From contig AP031358.1 of the NCBI GenBank assembly GCA_037833965.1, positions 11,850,001-11,914,000 on the forward strand: a DNA stretch of 64,000 nucleotides. The letters are read 5' to 3'. Origin of the DNA: Marchantia polymorpha subsp. ruderalis. Lineage: Eukaryota > Streptophyta > Marchantiopsida > Marchantiales > Marchantiaceae. Shown piece after piece: positions 59,301 through 64,000 of this stretch (position 1 is its first letter; each line of letters starts with the position of its first letter). Made by a program: the position numbers and the translations under genes. The notes beneath the pieces are model-generated. The model did not search any database and was not told where the DNA came from. It was given only the letters and a program-made list of their open reading frames with translations.

Positions 59301-59630
59301 ACCAAAACGTCCCACGATAGACAACTTCTGGGGATCGAACTTTTACCCCACACTGAATCGCATCGATTGCACGCCGATTGTTCACAGTGAGCATCGATAC
59401 TTTCTCGACATTTGACGTAAACTTGCCGCGAACACGAGTATCGATACGTTATCGAGACTTGGCCCAAACGTACCGCGATAGACAACTTTTGGGAATCGAA
59501 CTATTACCCCACACTGAATCGCATCGACTGCACACCGAGTGTGCACGATGAGTGTGGATACTTTCTCGAGAGTAAACCTGAACGTCCCGCGACCATGAGC
59601 ATCGATACTTTGTCGTTAGCACCCGATCAA
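56355..59630. repeat. Tandem array of three ~1.1-kb units with nested ~65-bp subrepeats
   Basis: A lead segment (GACAAGACGTTCGCGATAGATAACCT...GAGCAGCAATGACAATT...CTTGACACCGTCCGAGAG...AGACAATGTTTTGGTGA) begins near 56360, 57435 and 58588. Each is followed by many diverged copies of a short unit around CTCGAGAGTTGACC, CGCGACCAGAGCATCGATACTTT and TCGAACTATTACCCCACACTGA. In the second unit a 45-bp stretch (57652-57741) is doubled. The third is preceded by the intron-4 copy (58274-58583). Non-coding. Confidence 0.85.
58274..58583. repeat. Copy of CUE-gene intron 4 segment
   Basis: This is a downstream copy of 55377-55672, in the same orientation, lying between repeat units two and three. It contains no exon sequence and no splice signals of the gene. 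Confidence 0.9.
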
Positions 59631-60984
59631 AGCTTCGATTGTGAGTAACTCATCCGAACTCAGTGAGTGTATAGAGTTCATCTATGGACATCCGGAAGGA
59701 AGAAAAGAGGAAGTGTATTCGATTGTGGTTCGGGGATATATGATCGAAGTGGGGAAATTTACGACCGCTGAATTGAGAGCATTTTGAGTCTGGTGAAACG
59801 AGGAAGCGTGAGGCGAGTGAAGTCCATTCCGGAATGATGTGGAAACGACGACCTCCACATCAAATGAGGGTAAAGAAGAAAGGTTTTGCAAGTCACTTTT
59901 AATTCGCAATTTTAATATCAGCTCTGTAGGCAAAGTCTCAAACCTGCCCTACAGATAAAATAGCCTTCGGATGCACATCGGAGAGAAAAACGTGGGAGAG
60001 TCGGAAACTCGTAAAATTCACCGTTTTTTTTTCATACACATTCTTGACCATGATGCCTGGACTCTGTTTCGTTCCAAAGTAAATTATGAATTCTACACCT
60101 TATTACTGAACACAGGATTTCGCATTAGGAGAAGAGGAATCGTAGAGTAAAACGAGATTTGGAATGGCTTAGCAAAGAACGGGCATGCATGGGCAGGCAT
60201 AAGCAAGATCGTGCAAACTCATTAACTAATTTCTTATTTCTCAGTCTCTTATTCATGTTCTGGACTCTAGATGCAGATGATCGCAGATGCGATACGGCGC
60301 CAGTTTAGTAGAAGTTAATTACACATTGTCTTGGATTGGTGGCAATGGGGTCCGGCATCAGCAAAGGTTTCCGAGTATGTTGGTGTGCAGAGATGTAATT
60401 TCATCTTGCATTCAAGTTACATGATATATGGACGTAGACTTGCAAATTTTCGTGAAAGTGCTCCAGAGCCTACAATGTTATGCAACATGGATACACAATT
60501 CTTTAGGATAGTGTGTAATATATAATAGAAATTGTCAGAAAACCTTAGGAAATTCATTGGAATATAATCAAGTAATTCGAGATTTCTTACTTTTTACTGG
60601 GTTTATTTGATCATTTGACCTAGTTAGTGAGATGACATATCATGTAGATGTGTGAGATAGATCTGAGGTGAGATTGCATATTCAAAGTGTTGAATATATA
60701 TCTCACTAGATAGGTGAGATTGAAACCTCTGTCACGGGAAGGAAAACTTAGGAAATTGTAAGTCCACTATACATTAAGCTGCCTTCTCGTCTGTGACAGA
60801 GGGAAATGTCCTTTGATTTTTTTAGCGCACGCATCCACTCTAAAGCTGGATTCAGCACCCGAGCGGTCTTTTTGACGAGTATCTGGACATTCCATGCGTA
60901 TCTGAACATTCGATGAACCCTCTCGTATACGTGCCTTGTTCTTTTGGCGAAGTTTAGCTGAATATTTTCTTGTCTCTGTTTCAT
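59631..60984. other. Intergenic stretch without recognised features
   Basis: Short ORFs only (at most 83 codons), no domain wording on either strand, no RNA gene recognised. An A/G-rich GAGATG/GTGAGAT motif repeats around 60630-60720. Confidence 0.4.
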
Positions 60985-62200
60985 ACTATCACAGCGGAAT
61001 TTACTATTTCTTTCGACAAAATTTAGTTGCAGATTTCGATGTCTCTGTTTTCTTCAATCACAGTGCAAGGAATCGGGCCAACTTCATTACGGTGAAATGA
61101 CATTTTCACGCGTTGTTTTCTTTCGGCGGATTTTAGTTGCAGATTTCGCTGTCTCTGTTTTCTTCAATCACAGTGCAAGGATCGGACAGATTTCAGATGT
61201 AAATTTTGCTCTCTGTTTTCTTCGATCACAGTGCAAGGAATCGAAACAAATTTATTATGCTAAAATGATAGTTTCACTTGCTTTTTTCTTTCGGCGAATT
61301 TTAGTTGCAGAATTAGTTTTCTCCGTTTACTTCATCACAGCGCAAGGAATGGAATGACGCAAGCAATAGAACCAGATTTGTTCGTTTAAAGTTATAGTTT
61401 CAATATACTTTTTCCGGCAAATTTTAGGTGCATATTTCGATGTTTTGTTCGTTTTTATCACAGTGTAGGGATCAGAGCCAAAGTTATTACACTAAAGTTA
61501 CAGTTTCAGGGTTTAGATTTCGTTTTGTCTCTGTTCTTTCAGTGTAAGGATCGCATTTAAATTTCTTCTGTTCAAAGTTTCAGGCATCTTCTTCTTTCGG
61601 GCAAATTTTAACTGCACATTTTGGTGTCTCTGTTTTCTTTCAAAGAGTATATGATGGAACCAATTTGTTACTTTAAAATTTTAGTTTCAATCTACTTTTT
61701 CCAGCAAATTTTAGGTGCATATTTCGATGTTTTGTTTGTCTTTATCACAGTGGAAGGATCAGAGCCAAATTTATTACACCTAAGTTACAGTTTCAGGGTT
61801 TAGATTTCGTTTTGTCTCTGTTCTTTCACAGTGTAAAGATGGCAGTCAAATTTCTTCCGTTCAAAGTTTCAGGCATCTTCTTCTTTCGGGCAAATTTTAA
61901 CTGCACATTTTGATGTCTCTGTTTTCTTCCACAGAGTATACAATGGAACCAATTTGTTACTGAAAAATTAGAGTTTCATGAGCATTCTTCTTCAACGAAT
62001 TTCAGGTCCACACTTCCTCGTTTCCGTTACCTTCGATAACAGTGAAAGGGATGGACCAAATGTGTTTCGTTAAAATTTTAGTTTCACGCGACTCGTTCTT
62101 TCGGCGAATTTTAACGGCAGAGTTGGTTTTCGTCGTTCCGTTAGATCACATAGCAAGGATTTGAACCAAATTAATACGGAATTTTTTCACTCTGGTGAGT
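60985..62200. repeat. Tandem array of ~100-115-bp units
   Basis: The core TTTTAGTTGCAGATTTCGATGTCTCTG followed by TTTTCTTC-ATCACAGTGCAAGGATC recurs with changes near 61024, 61131, 61190, 61300, 61422, 61512, 61605, 61710, 61798, 61897, 62003 and 62108. A composite of about 290 bp also repeats: 61400-61620 matches 61690-61910 closely. Short plus-strand ORFs in the array are by-products of the repeat. Confidence 0.85.
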
Positions 62201-64000
62201 GAAGATGATTTTGTATTTCGCATAAGAGGAATTCCAAGTACTCCAACTAAAACCCGAAACGAAGTAAGCTCGTTAGTGTTGGAAAGGCTTGTTCCGAAAA
62301 CAATCAAGTGTGGGCTTTATGTGCGTACTAATGTTTCAATACAATTGAGTATCTATTCAAAAGGAGATTTAATACAAAGGCCACAGTGGAAAATCAAATC
62401 CACTTTGACTTGAACTTATTTGCTACGCCATTTTTCGACTTGTATAAGAAATTGCATATGAGACTTGCATAACGATCTAGCTAAAAACTATATCGAAAAA
62501 CACTTGAGGTTGAAGTCGCCAAAATTTCCAAGGCACCGAACCTTGTCCATTTGAACATGGCTTCTCAGTTATATATCGGAATTGAACACATGCCTAGAAC
62601 CTCAGCACACGTAATGGGGATATGACGGTGAAGAGTGATAACTCCAGGATTCAGAAAGTAGTGACGTAAAATGTTGGCAGCTGTTTGAGAAACGGAGCAC
62701 ATGAACAACGCTTGAGAATCCGTGTCGTGGATGAACTGAAGGAGGAAGAAAGGCCTGCCTACCCGAATTATACTATGACTGACAAATAGCCATCGATCGT
62801 TCGATAGCTCCGGAATTGAAGTAATGCCCGTGTCTAAGACGCAATTTTTTCTGCAACAGACATTGAATGAAGTAATTAAAAACATGAAATTATTCTGATC
62901 GTGAATCATGACTTTGGATTTTAAGTCCCTCGAGCTACTGGCGTTCATAACATGTGATTATGGTCCAGTACGAAGCTTAAATGCTACGTAGCTTTTAAGC
63001 TTTTAAGCTTTTGAGCTTTTCATCGAGGCCAAAAGGCTTCCTCGAAGTGGCCATCAGATGACACTCTTCTGACAGACGACTGTAGATAACATATTTACAA
63101 TCTTCTCTCGATGGATCGAGCCGAGCCAAATAAGGTAAAGCGTTGCTTGGATTTATAATGTACCACCATGTTCAAGTCTGAGCGTTTGTGTATCTGTTGG
63201 TTCACGATAAATTTTTTTGGAGCTCAGAACTGAAATCTGAAATCTGAAATAAAGAGCTTTTCTTACTCCTCGAGCTTCCTGGCAGATGAGCCGGGAAGAT
63301 TAGTGCAAGCAAAGGAGCCACTTCTTTTCGAAGAATCGAGAACATTTATTGGTCCATCCACAGCTTCAGTCATGAGATTGTGACTTTCTAATGACTTTAA
63401 ATCTACCATCCCCATGTAAGCCTCGTGCTTTCTTTCGCTCGGACTCGGTCACAACACACCATCATCATAGTATAACGTCACCACTTCATTCCAGGCTCCT
63501 TGAAAATTTATGTCTTGCTCCCCGAGTCTGGCTTTACACGCCAAACGGCCGCACAGCAGTTTCTCATCCATTCTACACCGTGAGGAGATGCTGGCAGAGT
63601 GTACGGGATTTCTAGGCGCAATCGGTCCAGTCCGGTCATTCAGATTTTACGGGTCAATCCACTCTGGTCTTGGGGTCGTCTGGTCAATTTCTCTCCAACC
63701 TTCGAGAAATCGTACACCGAAAGTGTGATGCATCTTCCAACTTCTCTCTTTCCTGCTTCCTTCCCCTCCTGCTGCTTCTTTCGGTCTGTCTGTTCATCGT
63801 TCCATCCAGAACGTCATGCAGTTGGCAAGGTACTCTTTCCTTCCCTCCGTCAGTCTTAAATCATGATCAGTCGGTGCAAGTCACCTTTCTTCCATGACAA
63901 AAGGTCCAGCTCAATCAATCCATTCATCCATCCAGTGGTGATGGTGATGGTCTTGCTCTTGCTGAGTTGTTGTTCGTAGTCAGTCCTTGGATCCTACTCC
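62201..64000. other. Window end: no supported gene
   Basis: ORFs at 62195-62413 (plus) and 62565-62948 (minus) lack recognisable motifs. The minus one is preceded by a good-looking 3' splice site (TGTCTGTTGCAG, about 62850-62861), so a terminal exon is conceivable but unsupported. An AAGCTTTT-type short repeat lies at 62986-63020. The last ~500 bp are pyrimidine-rich and could be a leader of a gene beyond the window. Confidence 0.3.

Noticed and set aside
62565..62948. Possible terminal exon on the minus strand behind a good 3' splice site
   Set aside because: No upstream exon or family match could be found.

Overview
This is plant nuclear DNA, most likely from a bryophyte or another early-diverging land plant. 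The two host genes have GT-AG introns and plant-type protein architectures. The rest is layered transposable elements, diverged satellite-like arrays and a very AT-rich block of decayed repeats. The lineage call is an inference: a Ty3/gypsy element carrying a cytosine-5 DNA methyltransferase domain recalls elements described from charophyte algae. No bacterial, viral or organellar gene set is visible.

Layout. 1-5230: left-truncated Ty3/gypsy element (element 1) with gag, two zinc knuckles, a protease-like region, a complete-looking DNA cytosine-5 methyltransferase domain, reverse transcriptase and RNase H; it is broken by mostly TAG stops and several frameshifts. 5231-26085: element A, a Ty3/gypsy element on the minus strand with 743-bp LTRs. 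Inside its integrase gene sits element B (6969-20198, plus strand, 860-bp LTRs, same family). Inside B's 3' LTR sits element C (14489-19859), a GC-rich 5.4-kb insertion with TG...CA ends and a perfect 5-bp target duplication. C encodes one ~1041-codon reading frame broken by a single stop, with no recognisable polymerase, integrase or transposase. 26086-26828: tail of a LINE ORF2.

28618-30740 (minus) holds a five-exon gene for a small membrane-anchored cytochrome b5-like protein. 31-32.5 kb is unassigned. About 32.5-46.9 kb is extremely AT-rich and gene-free; it contains decayed repeats, including a relic LTR related to element A. 46.9-51.5 kb is a higher-order array of diverged repeats. 54138-56102 (plus) holds a five-exon gene for a plant CUE-domain protein with a C-terminal coiled coil. 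Directly downstream lies a ~1.1-kb-unit array (56.35-59.6 kb) that also contains a copy of part of that gene's fourth intron. A further ~100-bp-unit array lies at 60.99-62.2 kb. The last 1.8 kb has no supported gene.

The two host genes look intact and unrelated in function. The mobile elements all carry lesions, although the nearly identical LTR pairs of A and B indicate recent insertion. All exon models were built by hand from splice signals and family conservation.
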